DNA of 64,000 nucleotides from Erythroxylum novogranatense (GCA_029891385.1 CM057228.1:65912523-65976522); one strand, 5' to 3'; shown: positions 40,601 to 53,303, numbered from the stretch's first letter. Translations and numbers: made by a program. Notes: generated by a model not told the origin, from the letters alone.

Positions 40601-42029
40601 TCATTTTCTCACTTACACAATTATCTATGATCAAAACATTACAATAGGTCAAATTGCATTTTCCAGCTTTTCAACTACAACCTAACTCCTATCACTTCTA
40701 ACATCAATAACACATCACTAAGCACCCATTTATACCTCTAATTCAACCACAAATTCATCACAACATATACTTATATAAGAGAGCATAAGTGGCAGCACCT
40801 ACACATATTATCTTCCTAAGATTTCCTTTCATCTAACCTTGCAAAACTCAATCCAAAACCAAGCTAAAATCAATAAAAGTATAGTCATTCATTCATCCAT
40901 AACTAAGTATACATTTAAACCCATTCAAACCTTCTACTATGATGATCAAGTAAATGTATAAAGGATCTCCATGCATGCTTCTAACTACCAAAAGCATAAA
41001 AGCAAACATCAAACATAAATTTCACCTAACAAGTTGCAAACTTTCCAAATCTCCAAGGATTCAACTCTTAAATTTTTCCAAGCTTCAAGCTTTAAGTTTC
41101 CCAAATCTTCAAACAAAACACCAACCTCTACTTTACCTTCCCACCTTCGACCATCACAATCATCATAATTTCCAAGTTCAAGTTGATCTTAGGTGTGGCT
41201 AAATGAAAAGCAAGTAATTATGAAGGAAGAACAAAACAACAAAAGGAGGAGGAAGGAAGAAGTTTGGATGACTACTAAGCTTCCAAGTAGTTCATATATG
41301 TTAAAAGAATAAGGAGAAGGTCGTAGATGAGGATGGAAGAAGACAAAACCAATTAATTTAAAAGGGACACATGGCATTTTAATGAAGCAAAGACAAAATT
41401 TAGCTAATCTTAATTAATTAAGCACTAATCCCAATTAATCTTTCATCCCACTAATGCTAATGGCTCTATAACAATTCTCAAAATAATATATCCAAAATGA
41501 CAGTACCATTTGGTCGCATTTCGCTACCAAAATCAATTAGGTTCATCACTTAGCGATTTTTTCCGGTCCGGAATTTCGGGCATTTCTAATCATTTTTTTG
41601 AAAATTACCTAAATTGCCCAAAATTGTAAAACATAAGATAGTCCACTCTAAATAATTTTTAAACACGAAAACCACACTTTCACTCCAAAAACACTTTTAG
41701 GCCATGTCTGGCGATTTTGCTTGGCCCGGGACTTTTCTCCTGATAATTCCAGAAAATTCCCATAAATCCCTAAAAATGTAAAACACTCTATGGCACACTC
41801 CAAATAATTTTTCCAAATCTCATTATCACACCAATTTCACAAAAGATCACAATTAGACACTTAGGCCGGGAAATGTCATGAATGCATGTATGACTATATG
41901 CCTGTGCAAAACTCACCATTTATAGAGGCTGCATGACATATGTTCATGCCGAGTTATAATTTAATACTCCTAACCCGTCCCCGTCCCAATTTACTAAAAT
42001 ATCCTTCCCATCGGAGATGGGATGTTACA
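37670..42029 (-). repeat. D LTR, right copy (5' LTR in element sense)
   Basis: Colinear with the left copy. Differences in GC-rich or homopolymer places are mostly one- to three-base losses (for example CACCCC to CACCC, GTGCGCATG to GTCGCATG), while AT-rich parts differ mainly by substitutions. A 164-residue plus-strand frame (38545-39039) exists only because of these small shifts and is not conserved in the left LTR. Confidence 0.92.
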
Positions 42030-43216
42030 TCAAGGCAATAAGCAAACAGGAGAAATTGTAAGTAATTTAGATGGTAAATTTTGTGAGTAACCTAAGATGG
42101 TCTTACCTTGATTTGTTTTATTTATTACTGAATTAAAATTGATATTGATGAATGTGTACTGAATTGTGTACTGATTCCGGACATGAAGGTCTGAGGTACT
42201 GATTAATGAATGAGATATTGAAGTGCTATTTACCTTACTTTGTTCTACTTGTTGAAGTTGATTTATGCTGACTATGTTCTAAATTCCAGACAATGATTGT
42301 CCAAGGCATTTGATACATGTTTATATCATTGGAAGTGCTTTTTCATGTGAATATGACTGACTACTTGTTTTGCACGTGTAATGTCTGAAATGACCTTGTT
42401 TTGTTTTAAAACTGTTGAGCCCTAGTTGTGGGTAAATAGGCATGCCTAGAAAGGTATACAGCTGCTTCTGTGACACTTCAGTGTCGAGACTTCGGTCTCT
42501 CCTGGACATTTTAGTGTCGAGTCTTCGGTCTCTCCTGTATAAGTCCCGTTACCCACCTCTGTAAATGGATTTAATGGTCATATGATTTTGTATTCTGATT
42601 TCTATTTGACTCTGCTATAAACAAAGAAATTATGTTCTGATTATGAAGGGTTTATACCCTCTCTTAAGACTCAGTTCTATTTTCTGTACAATCTGTTGAG
42701 ATACAATATAATATGTTGAATTGTTCGTTCTGATAAATTATTAATGCATGCTTCTGATATATCATGATTGTGTATATTTAGTTGTCAGTTTAAGCATAGA
42801 TTAGTTATTACTCACTAAGCTATAAGCTTAGCATGGTGGATTTGCCCCGTGTAGGTTCAAAGAGAAGGACATAAGGACTGGGACGAGTCAATCGCAATGG
42901 CCAATGGAGTCTAAGTCTTCTTTTGTTAAAATTTTATTTTTGGAGTTTGTTTTTGGCTTGTCTTGATGTATATGGCTTTGGATTTATTTGAAGGTTTGCA
43001 ATAACCTTAATTCAGGCTGGTTCTATTTTGGAACAAGTTGTATTTAAACTCAGTGTATTATGATGTATGTTTTCCCCGAATTGCTTCTGTTTTGAGTTAT
43101 TGAGATTGCATGATCAATGTTTCGTATGTTTTGGTTTTGTTTCGGTTCTGTATGCATGTATGTTATGTTGTCTGCGTGGGCCCTCGTATCCTCCCAGAGG
43201 GTATTAGGGCGTCACA
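42030..43216 (+). repeat. Solo LTR C, right segment
   Basis: It starts with the right TCAAG copy and runs to GGGCGTCACA. It contains a tandem pair built on GTGTCGAGACTTCGGTCTC (about 42480 and 42515), an AAGCTATAAGCTTAGCATGG segment (about 42818) and a GC-richer end (43170-43216). No coding sequence is seen. Confidence 0.82.
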
Positions 43217-43221
43217 AGTTT

Positions 43222-43886
43222 AATCACCATTCTCCATAAAATATATTGAAGTGATGATATCACTATAAACTCTTTATTTAGGTGAATATTCTTTAATTCA
43301 TGTTTCAATTAATAATTTCAACATGCAGACACTAGATTAATACTCTGTAAATATCCATTCAAGAATTATAATGAAACACATATGAGTTCACCACTCATCA
43401 AGATTGTGGTCCATAATAAGCAAATGTTAAAATGTATGTTTTAAGACTAAAGTAATAGCCTATTTTATTCTTGAAAATATGCTTAATTCTAGATTCATTT
43501 AATAGTGCCATTATCGATAGTCGACTACTATCATGATATGAAACTCATCATTCCCTTGAAGCAAACTCCTTTACTTACGTGAAGATAAATCGCAACACTA
43601 CGGTCTAAATCATAATCAAGTGACCAACTTGATTATTCAACTATGAATCAATTAATTTAGATTATAATAATATACATGTTTCCCATACATCTTCATGTAT
43701 ATGTATATTATTAACAAATGATTCTTGGTTCCTTATGACTAGTTATATTATGCTTATAAAAATAAAACCAAGCTCTTTTGTTTTATTAATAATAAATATT
43801 TTCATTATAAAACTGTAACTGAAGAAGATTAAGTTACATATGAATACACTTGCTTTCTAAGGCACTATATTTACATAACTCCAACA
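43222..43886 (-). repeat. Middle A/B LTR, right segment
   Basis: This resumes the copia LTR after the right AGTTT copy and ends ATAACTCCAACA. On the minus strand it is the LTR start, TGTTGGAGTTATG. The corresponding part of the third LTR lies beyond element K and outside this window. Confidence 0.88.
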
Positions 43887-43901
43887 ATCTCCCACTTGCC
43901 C
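43887..43901 (-). other. Polypurine tract of copia B
   Basis: The minus strand reads GGGCAAGTGGGAGAT immediately before the LTR start TGTTGGAG. Copia K has an almost identical tract (GGTCAAGTGGGAGATTTT). Confidence 0.9.
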
Positions 43902-43904
43902 TAA

Positions 43905-45480
43905 AGCAAGTTTGACATATCCCTCATTCCCATCCCTGCTAGATGACCCTCAAAACTCTTTTGAGACAGCATCTTCGTAAACAAACGAACAAGGTTTTGC
44001 TCCGTGGGAATCGTTACCACATTCATCTCTCCACGTTGTATAATCTCCCTTATGAGATGATACTTTCACTCAATGTGTTTGGCAACTTTGTGGTTCCAAG
44101 GTTCTTTAGAATTAGCCACTGCCCCACTATTATCACAATAAAGTGTAATGGCTTTTCCTGCCTCTGGAACTACCTCCAAATTATTTAGGAACTTAAGGAG
44201 CCAGATTGCTTCCTTTGCTGCTTCATAAGCAGCAACATACTCAGCCTCTATATTCAAATCAACAATATAAGATTGCTTGACACTCCTTTAGACTATGGCT
44301 CCAACACCTAAAGTAAATATAGAACCAGAAGTTGATTTCCTTGAATCAACATCTGATTGGAAATTAGAATCTGTATATCCTATGAGAATAAGGTTACCTC
44401 CTAAGTAAACAAGCATTAAGTTCTTCGTCCTATGAAGGTACTTAGGTATAGACTTAATTGTAGTCCAATGCTCCATTCCTAGATTGGACTGAAATTTGCT
44501 TACCAGTCCCACTACATAACAGATATCCAATCTAGTGCAAAGCATTGCATACAGTAAACTTCCAACTACCAAAGTATACGATATGTTACACATGCATTCA
44601 ACCTCTTTTTGGGTTTTAAGTGCTTGTTTCTTTGAAAGTTTGATTCGATGTCTAGCAGGTGTAAAACCCCTCTTGGAATCTTGCATGGCAAACTTATTAA
44701 GCATATTCTCATTGTAGGTTAATTGAGACAAGGCTATCTATTTGTTTTTACGATCCCTTATAAGTTTGATCCTTAGAACATAGTTAGCCTCTCCCAAATC
44801 CTTCATTAAAAACTGTTCATTCGGCTATCCCTTAACTGTAGATAACATTCCCACATCATTCCCAAGAAGCATCATCAATATATAAGATTAAAAAAAAACT
44901 TTCCTTTTTGTATCCTTTTATAGACACAAGGCTCATCTAGGTTTTGTATGAACCCACAAGTTTTGATAGACTTATCAAACCTAATGTTCTAAGACCTAGA
45001 TGCTTGCTCAAGTCCATTAATGGACCTTTGCAACTTGCATACCTTATGCTCATTACCTGGCTCAACAAAACCTTCTAGTTAGGCCATATAAATGGTCTCC
45101 TCCAGATCCCCTTTGAGAAATGCAGTCTTGATATCCATTTGGCATATTTCATTATCGAAATAGGTTGTTATGGCTAGAAGAATTCTGATGGACTTAAGTA
45201 TAGCAACCGAAGAAAAAGTCTCCTCATAATCTATACCCTTTTTTTGAGTATATCCCTTAGCTACCAATCTATCTTTAAAGGTCTCTACCTTTCAATTTGA
45301 TCCTCTTTTACTTTTAAAGATCCATTTACACCTTATGGCTTTTATACCTAGTGGTAGATCTACAAGGATCCAAACTTCATTAGCGTACATGGAATTTATT
45401 TCTGATTCCATTACCTTGAACCATTTTTCTGCATAAACATCATTAATATCCTATGTATACGTAATGAGATCCATTTCTTC
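43905..45480 (-). pseudogene. pol: B pol: reverse transcriptase and RNase H, broken
   Basis: Minus-strand order: KGYTQKKGIDYEETFS (about 45225-45265), QMDIKTAFLKGDLEETIY (about 45085-45150), active site YIDD (44871-44882) with bases lost just after it, MKDLGEANYVLRIKLIRDR (about 44755-44810), RLDICYVVGLVSKFQSN (about 44480-44540), SRKSTSGSIFTLG (about 44300-44345), then the RNase H end EAEYVAAYEAAKEAIWLL and LYCDNSGAVANSKEPWNHK (44075-44240). The frame changes once, near 44880-45080, and several stops interrupt it. The enzyme would make copia cDNA if intact. This copy cannot. Confidence 0.93.
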
Positions 45481-46800
45481 TTGGTCTAAGATGGCAATTA
45501 AGCTTTCTCCTAGACCTAGATACCTATCTAGCTATCTCACAACCCTCCCACTACATCTAGGCACTACTTGATGTTCAGGTTGCTCTTCTGATTCAACTCT
45601 TGAATCTAGTTTGACATCTTATTCTGTCATATCCAAATCAACTCTTGCTTTGGATGATATAGCTAACTCCTTTAGCACTACTTCACTTCTTCGTTTGTGA
45701 TTTCTCACAAACTCTCTTCCTTCAGGAAGGTTGCATTTGTCGACACAAATACCTTCCTATCCTGAGGACTGTAAAAATAGTACCCTCGAGTTCCCATAGG
45801 ATATCCTACAAACAAACAACTTCTGACCTTAGTTCCTCTTTGTGGATTAAGGTCTTATAACATAGGTTAGGCAGCCTTAAGTCCTTAAGTGCCGCAATGA
45901 AGGCACTCGGCCAGTCCACAACTCTCAAGGTGTTTTAGGCACCGATTTGGATGGAGCAAAGTTAAGAAGATAAGTTATCGTTTGTATGATATATCCCCAG
46001 AACAATTCTGGAAGGCTAGTATAGGATATAATTGATCTTACCATTTCCAATAGAGTCCTATTTCTCCTCTTAGCTACATCATTCTGTTGAGGTGTTTGAG
46101 GAGTTGACAAGTTGAAAAAAAATTCCATTGTCAATTAAATATTGTTGGAGCTCTCCAGATAAGTACTCACCACCTCGATCCGATTGAAGTTGTTTTAATG
46201 GCTTGCCTAGCTACTTCTTAACTTCAACTTTGAATTCTTTGAAATTTTTAAAGGATTCACTCTTTTTATGCCTCAAATACAAATAGCCATGTCTAGAGTA
46301 ATCATCTATAAAGGTTATAAAATATTCATAACCTCCTCTAGCTTATACATTCATGGGCCCATACACATCAGTATGTACCAAGTCCAACGTGGATTCATAT
46401 ATGTTTTCTTTGGAAGGAAATGAGGCTTTAGTCATTTTTCCTTCAATAAAAGATTCACAGGTGGGTAATGGATCATTATCTAAGCCCGTAAGGATCCCAT
46501 CCTTTACTAACCTAGTCTTTTCTAATTAATATGACTCATTCTTAAGTGCCACAGATATTTTGAATTAATGCTAGAGACATTAGATTGTCTTGGTTTTATC
46601 AATTTTATGGAGTTTAGTGAGCCTATCATAGGTTCTATAAAGAACAATCCCTGTTTAATTATCACATTATAAATAAAATCCTTAATCTCATATATTGAAA
46701 TAACATTTTCAAAATATAAGGAATAACCAGAATTTATTGGACAAAAAATAGAAATCATGTTCCTTACAATCATTAGCATGTAATAAGCATCCTCCAAATA
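45481..46800 (-). pseudogene. pol: B pol: GAG-pre-integrase and integrase, broken
   Basis: Minus-strand landmarks are the HLRMSHIN zinc-binding half (about 46522-46545), CESFIEGKMTK (about 46440-46470), DLVHTDVYGPM (about 46350-46385), TFIDDYSRHGYLYL with a catalytic aspartate (about 46280-46325), QSDRGGEYLSGEL (about 46160-46185) and RRNRTLLEMVRS beside the catalytic glutamate region (about 46035-46070), where VAKRRNRT has lysine in place of the usual glutamate. Several stops are present. Integrase activity is therefore lost at more than one level. Confidence 0.9.
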
Positions 46801-47849
46801 TAACCTATGACTACTAGGAAAGTTCAAGATAACTACTCCTACTGATTCTGCTGAAACATAGGATCCATCTTCTATCTTGACTTAAAACTGGCCTTTAGGT
46901 AGTCTTTTCCTTTATTGGAACCCCTGCAAAGAATTGTAAACATGGTTAGTGGCTCCTGTATTTAATATCCAAGAATCACATAAATTTTCCACATTTCTAG
47001 TTCCTAACAAACTTAGGAAACCCATACCTTGTTTGCTTATGAAGGACTCAAGGTAGATTGGACAGTTTCTTTTCTAATGGCCCATATCATCACAGTGGAA
47101 ACACTTTCCCTTGGTGTTCTTTTTGGCTTTCTTTTTCATAGGTTGTGCTTTGACCCTTGCTTGTGCTTTCTTTTTCATTGGACCCTTCTTCTTTTGTATG
47201 CCCTTACCCTTGGGCTTAGAAGAAGTTGCTACATTAACTTCCAGCCCATGGGCCTTGATATTCAATATCTCCTCCATACTTTGGAGGGTATTCATCAACT
47301 CACTCAAGGTGTAATCCTTGCTGTTGAGCTCATAGTCCAACTTAAACTGCTAAAAAGAAGAGTTTAAGCTATTGATGATCATAACCATCTGCATGTCCGT
47401 ATCTATATCCTCCCCAAGCATCTCAGCCTCAGTAACCGTAGAGATTACCTTAAGCATATAATCCCATATCAGTTCACCAGGTTTTTGTTTGAGATTATGA
47501 AAGGTTTGGATAGCTTTCACTCTTGTAGACTTAGTCCTCACACCAAATATCTCATGTAGGTGATGGACCATTGCACAAGTAGTTTTCGTACAAGTAATTT
47601 TCTTTTGCAACACGCCATTGATAGAAGCTAGAATATAACACTTAGTTGTCTTATTAGCATTCTGCCAACAGTATGTTGTTGGACTAGCACAGAAGTTGAA
47701 TCTCCACCCGGAGGTGTAGGCTCATTTTCAATTAATACCCATGAAATACGTACATATTGAATAACAATGTCAAGGTTACGTCTCCATTCATTAAAATTCT
47801 CTCCGTTTTCGAATTTGTTATTTTTCAAGAGCAAAGTGAGTGGATTCAA
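46801..47849 (-). pseudogene. gag: B gag and protease, broken
   Basis: Minus-strand start MNPLTLLLKNNKFENGENFNEW at 47849 is typical of copia Gag, which builds the cytoplasmic particle. A frame change near 47620 is followed by the capsid-like segment HHLHEIFG and TFHNLKQKPGE (47350-47613), a stop, then LNSKDYTLSELMNTLQSMEE, a lysine-rich linker and the zinc knuckle CFHCDDMGH (about 47075-47105), where a stop cuts the knuckle. The protease motif reads WILNTGATNHV (about 46935-46970): asparagine replaces the catalytic aspartate. Confidence 0.92.
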
Positions 47850-50102
47850 TTTGTGGTTGATTATGTTTGAAAATATAAATTATTAAAGCATAAAATTATG
47901 ATGCATGTATGCATGATGATAGATTTAACAAAACTTAAAAAATTTAAAACTTTATACGATGGTTATTTTTCTTATCTATAACAGACTAAGTGACAGTGGG
48001 CCATCCATTAAAAGAAAAAATGGGACCCTCCCACTAAAAAAACTACCAAGCATCTTCTTGCCTAACTTTTTAAGAAGTGCTATAATTTGGTCCATACTTT
48101 TACCAACAGAGCTATGGTGGGTAGGTTATTGATAAAATATGTTGAGTGTTTAACCATTTGATTCATTCATTAAAGGTATTTGCAAACCATGCCTCGGTGC
48201 GAGATCACATTTGCTACCAATGAGTGGACTTATCCTTAAAAAGACCCAAACCATGCAAGATCTAGGATGCATGCCTTCTGGTGGGGAGTAACACTTCACC
48301 ACATGTAAATGGGCCATCAATTGGAGACGTGGACTCTCACCTGAGCATCCTCTCCGGCTCAAATCTTTTTGGATTTTAAGTTTTAATAAATACCATCTTA
48401 TCTAGATGCAATTCATCATCCATCCTATATTGTTTTATTATATATCTCGTACATAATGAATGCATAGCAAGGGCTAGGGTTGGCAATTTTCTAAATGAGA
48501 TGCAATCACATATTATGTGCATTCATTTATCCATTCATCACATGAACTAATAAGCCACTTTTGATTGTCCATCCTAGAACAAAAAAATATTTACAAGCCT
48601 TTTAGGTCCAAAATATTCTTCTTGGACTTGGATCTTCCACTTCAAACTTTTCACTCACATGACCTGGCCCATTTGATAAAAAATGTAATGGCATTTTATA
48701 AAACCAAAATTTGTTAATTTGGAAAAAAAACAACACTAGATTTTCTTAAAACTGAATCTTTGTCATAATAAAAATTTCAGCATTTGTTTTCATTACAGCT
48801 GAAACTTGTTCCATTAAAACAAAAAACCAGCACCATGTTTTTGTCAAAACTAAAATTTGATTCATTTAAACAAAAATCCAACATTTTTTTGACATAAAAA
48901 CTGAAACTTGATTCATTGAAACAAAAATCCAGCATCTTGGTTTTCACAAAATCGAAAGTATGCCAATACACAAAAGGATACACCGAAACCATTACCTTTC
49001 CATTTCTTCAATCCATAGATGCCTCATCTTCATCATTACATCAATTTTTACATTACAAAATAAAAGAAAACAAAAAAATGAAGCCAAGGAGGAAACATGG
49101 TGATGATAGACCATCCTCATTGTTATAAACCAAATGAAGAAATCTTACATGGTAAATATAAATTCTATAGAAAACCATAAAAGCAAAACATATTGTTGGA
49201 CCCCGTTTCCAGAGCCCAACTCGGATGTCATAAAAATGTGTACTTGTGCTTGTTACCATGCATGGTTATTCCAATTAACCTTATTTGTCATCCTCCGGTT
49301 CATCTTCATTCTCTGATACCATAAGTGTCGGGGCCCATTTCTGAATTATTCTTATATTGAAACAAATATTCTGTGCTCAATTTCCATCCTGAAATGAAAA
49401 GTTTTAGGGACTGAAATAGAATTCTATTCCTTCATATCATTTGTAGCTCTAGTTTACTTAGGAATACGAAGCATCTCATTTGGAGGTCTACATATCAAAA
49501 TATCATCAAAATACCAAAGTATGTTTAGTAAAATATCCAATTGATACTCTTCCATCCGATACCCTTAATTGGATTCAATCAATCCTTTTCAATTCAATAT
49601 AAAAAGCTATAAAATTTTATGAAGGTAGAAAGAAATGTGTTAGGAATCTATTGGTCTAAGAATCACTTAATTTGGAGGTTGGATGACAAGGTTATGACCG
49701 AAAGAATCAAACAAGATTTTTGTCCTCAATCATATTGAACCTATTTCGGAAAAATTTGCATAACTTTCTCTATAGATGTCGAATTAAGGTCATATTAGGA
49801 CGATTTTGAAGAGGACTTTGAGATATAAAACTTTTGTGAAGACATAAAAGTGAGATTCTATCATCTAAAGGTCAGAAATGGACCAGATGATGTAAGATGA
49901 ACAACGTATAGAAGATGTTTCAATCTAAGACCTATTTTGGGACATTTAGCATAACTTTCTCTACAGATATTAGATCAAGGTCATTTTATATGATTTGAAA
50001 GAGAACTTTAAGATCTATAACTTTTATGAGACCTTGAAGATAGATTCTATCATCTAAAAGGTCAAAATTGGACTAGACAATGTAAGATGAATAGTGTATA
50101 GA

Positions 50103-50545
50103 AGATAAGCACCAAAAGATATGCACCAGAAGATACGCACCAGAAGATCAACATAAGAAGATGCAAAAGGCCAACTTAAGAAGATATAGAAGGTCAACCT
50201 AAGAAGATACAGAAGATCAACCTAAGAAGATACAGAAGATCAACCTAAGAAGATGCAAAAGGTTAACCTAAGAACGTAAGAAGATACAGAAGGTCAACTT
50301 AAGAAGATACAGAAGGTTAACTTAAGAAGATACAGAAGGTCAACTGAAGAAGGTACAGAAGGTCAACCGAAGAAGGTACAAAAGGTCAACCTAAGAAGAT
50401 ACAGAAGTTCATCATAAGAAGATATAGAAGGTCAACCTAAGAAGATATAGAAGGTCAACATAAAAAGATAAAGAAGGTCAACCTAAGAAGATACAGAAGG
50501 TTAACCTAAGAAGATACAGAAGATCAACCTAAGAAGGTTCAGTCT
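50103..50545. repeat. 23-bp minisatellite in G
   Basis: Roughly eighteen imperfect copies of AAGAAGATACAGAAGGTCAACC(T). The array lies within the region of module repeats of this LTR. There are no spacers of constant length and no unique sequence between units, so it is not a CRISPR array. Confidence 0.93.
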
Positions 50546-51871
50546 ACACTCTTGAGCATCTCCACTTACAAAGCTCTTAACTTTTGACTCTGATATCCAA
50601 AAATTTCATATTATATACCGTTGGAAAGATAGAAAGATAAGGTATAACTTCTTAGAAGACAACTTTGTCTAATTTAGCCTAGATCATTACAGTTTTTCTC
50701 CTGAAGTCAGAACACAAAAATTTACCTCTATTGAAGACTTGAAATTTGCACTATGCAAACTTGGAATGTCCTGAGCATAACCATTCAACTACCAAATTGA
50801 CTTCATTAAACTCTCAAAGCTCAACTCATTTGACTCATCACATTCAACTACATCTGATTAGTCATAATTCCTATCTTTCTTTTTCATAACATCTCACTTA
50901 TGTGTGTATATATATATATATACACATCAACAATTCATGTTCAAAATCAAATCAAGTTGATTACTTCTTTAAATATATCTGATTCCAACTCAATATCATC
51001 CATACACAATTTATATTTCATTTATATCAAAAGAACAAAGTTTTACAAATTTTTAATGGCATTTCAAGCCACAGTACATCATTACCTCAAAATCTCAAAT
51101 TACAAAAAGATTCTTGAACAAATAAACCTGAAATGCGACTAAAACATTATGCTTTCCCAAAACTAACTCAAAATGCAAAATAAGCAATTTTAGAGAAATT
51201 CTCTTAGGCTCTTGATTACTTGATCTCTTAGCTATCACTTGAAGATGGGACGAAAATGGGTGAGCTTGAAAGCTCGTGGATAACAACTTTATGATAGAGA
51301 ATAAGCAAAAACTTTTAAATGTTCATTTTTTTAATAAAAGTCATAATGAATTCATAAAACATTTGGTTCTCAAATTCTTAGTCAAATTCACAATTTTAGC
51401 TCAAAACTCATAGTTAAAATATCATCACATCAACATAGCATATACGTTTAAGCATCACTGCAGAACACTCAAATTATGCAACAAACTTGATAATTCAAAG
51501 ATGTAATGCATAAACAAATGGCTCGAGGGTTCTATGGAAATAAAATGGAGAAATCGAAGTTTCCTCCATAAATAGAATGAGTCTATTTTTTGGAGCTCAT
51601 ATGTCACAAGCGGGCAGCCGGGAGAAGGTTCCACTTTTGCCCAAACAAAAGCACATAATCATACTCAAATCATTTTATCATATGCTCATACTTTCATCTT
51701 TTTTTAATTTATACAAAATGCCATGACATTTTTCAAGATTTATATAATTGTTTCAAAGCATTTCCTTCTTCATTTCGAAATTCATCAACAAAATTCATAT
51801 ACCAAACATATAAAGATTTCTCAAATCATTCAAAGAGTAATAAATACAACACTTATGAAGTAATTGAAATC

Positions 51872-52930
51872 ATTTTATTTTCTTAATTTGAAAAAGAATT
51901 ATTGGCTCATAACTCTATTATAAACATGTAACCCACCTTGATTTCTTTTCTTAAAGACTTGCTCAAAATGTCTTTACTCTTGCCTTTCTTGATTTTCTTC
52001 TACAATAACAAAAGTCTCACTCAATAGGGTTTTCAATTGAAAATCTCACAAAGCACATTCGCTAAAATTGGTTCTAGAATAATTAAACCCATGCATTTTC
52101 TAAACTTCATGAACTAAAATCCCTCCAAAAATCTAAAAGATTTAAAATGATCTTACCTTGATTCTTTACCAAATGAAGAGATCTTTGGCTCAAATGGAAG
52201 CTCTTCTCTTCCTCTACCTTTTTCTCTTAATGAACAACCTCAAAGTATCTTTTGAAGGCTAAGAAAATTGAAACCCTAACTTGTTTTCTCTTCTTTCTCT
52301 CCTTCTCTTCTTCTCTTCATATTTCTCTCTCTTCTTTATGACACTCTCTTTTTCTCTTCAATTCACGTTTTTCCCATTCTTAAAAAGCAAGACTACAATT
52401 CTTTTTATTTTCTTGGTTTAAAAAAGCATTAGTGGTTCATAAATCTATTATAAACATATAACCCACCTTGATTTCTTTTCTTAAAGACTTGCTCAAAAAT
52501 CTTGCCTTTCTTGATTTCCTTCTACAATAGCAAAAGCCCCACTTAATAGGGTTTTCAATTGAAAATCCCACAAAGCACATTCACTAAAATTGGTTCTAGA
52601 AAACTTAAACCCATGCATTTTCTAAACTCCATGAACTAAAATCGTTCAAAAAATCCAAAAGATTTAAAGTGATCTTACCTTGGTTCTTCACCAAATCAAG
52701 AGATCTTTGGCTCAAATGGAAGCTCTTCTCTTCCTCTACCTTTTTTCTCTTCTTGAAAAACCTCAAAATCTCTCTTGAAGGCTAAGAAAATTGAAACCCT
52801 AGCTTGTTTTCTTTTCTTTCTCTCCTTCTCTTCTTCTCTTCGTATTTCTCTCTCTTCTTTATGATACTCTCTCTTTTTCTCTTCAATTCATGTTTTTCCC
52901 ATTCTTAAAAAGCAAGACTATAATTTTTTC
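51872..52930. repeat. Tandem duplication of about 530 bp in G
   Basis: 51872-52402 and 52403-52930 are close copies. Each has ACCCACCTTGATTTCTTTTC, GGGTTTTCAATTGAAAAT, the CAAATGGAAGCTCTTCTC segment and a pyrimidine-rich CTTCTCTTC end. The single equivalent region in H lies at about 16720-17300 and in I at about 57640-58200. Confidence 0.9.
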
Positions 52931-53303
52931 TTCCATTTCTATCTTTAATGAGCCCAAAAAGTCCAATTTACCCTTCCTTATAGGCTTATGTTCTTGTAAC
53001 CTTAAGTCTCTTGCCGAAAACACCCCTTGAACATTCTTATAACCTTTACACTTTAATTCAATCAACCTATATCATATAATCTTTCTAACATCAACATAAT
53101 AATTAACTCCATAAAATTTCATAAAGACCTCATAATTAATGTAAATCATACTTATTTATGAAGAAAAAGTTTGGGCATCAATGCATACTCCATATAATAT
53201 TTCTATCATATAAAAATATGTAGCATACAAAAAATAGCTGCCAACCTCTGCATCACATATAGGAACCAAAATTATGCATAATAAAAATGGCTCTGATACC
53301 AAT

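Larger units (their letters stand above)
30729..42029 (-). mobile_element. Element D: LTR retrotransposon with long LTRs and a non-coding interior
   Basis: Two direct LTRs (30729-35094 and 37670-42029, 4366 and 4360 bp) flank a 2575-bp interior. Perfect TSD TCAAG lies at 30724-30728 and 42030-42034. LTR termini are TGTAGCACC and GATGTTACA. A polypurine tract sits beside the left LTR on the minus strand, which sets the orientation. No capsid, protease, polymerase or integrase motif is recognisable in the interior, so D looks non-autonomous (LARD-like) or heavily decayed. Substitutions between its LTRs are about 2-3 per 100 bases in the AT-rich part I compared by eye. This suggests it is younger than H, C or A/B. 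Confidence 0.93.
49194..53183 (-). mobile_element. Element G: chromovirus-type LTR, rearranged
   Basis: The insertion is shown by comparison with the uninterrupted A leader (about 26925). It begins TGTTGGACCCCG. The right end is less clear (GTTTGGGCATCAATG), with candidate duplication CATAT (49189-49193) and CATAC (53184-53188). It carries the GCGGGCAGCCGGGAGAAGG block (51610-51628) and the GTGAGCTTGAAAGCTC hairpin (about 51260-51275), both placing it with H, I and J. Its blocks are in a different order from H and I: anchor and modules come first (49655-50700), hairpin and conserved block after. No coding domain is seen. Confidence 0.75.
47850..53303 (-). repeat. B leader, interrupted by element G
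   Basis: 47998-49193 and 53189-53303 are colinear with the A leader (25725-27041). They include the 51-bp repeat array (about 48690-48960) and end in primer-binding site TGGTATCAGAGCC (minus, 53289-53301). About 150 bp between gag and 47998 are not present in A. A leader of about 1.4 kb is long for a copia element. Confidence 0.85.

Noticed and set aside
50103..50545. Regularly spaced repeat resembling a CRISPR array
   Set aside because: Units follow each other directly with small variations and there are no unique spacers. It is a minisatellite inside a plant LTR.
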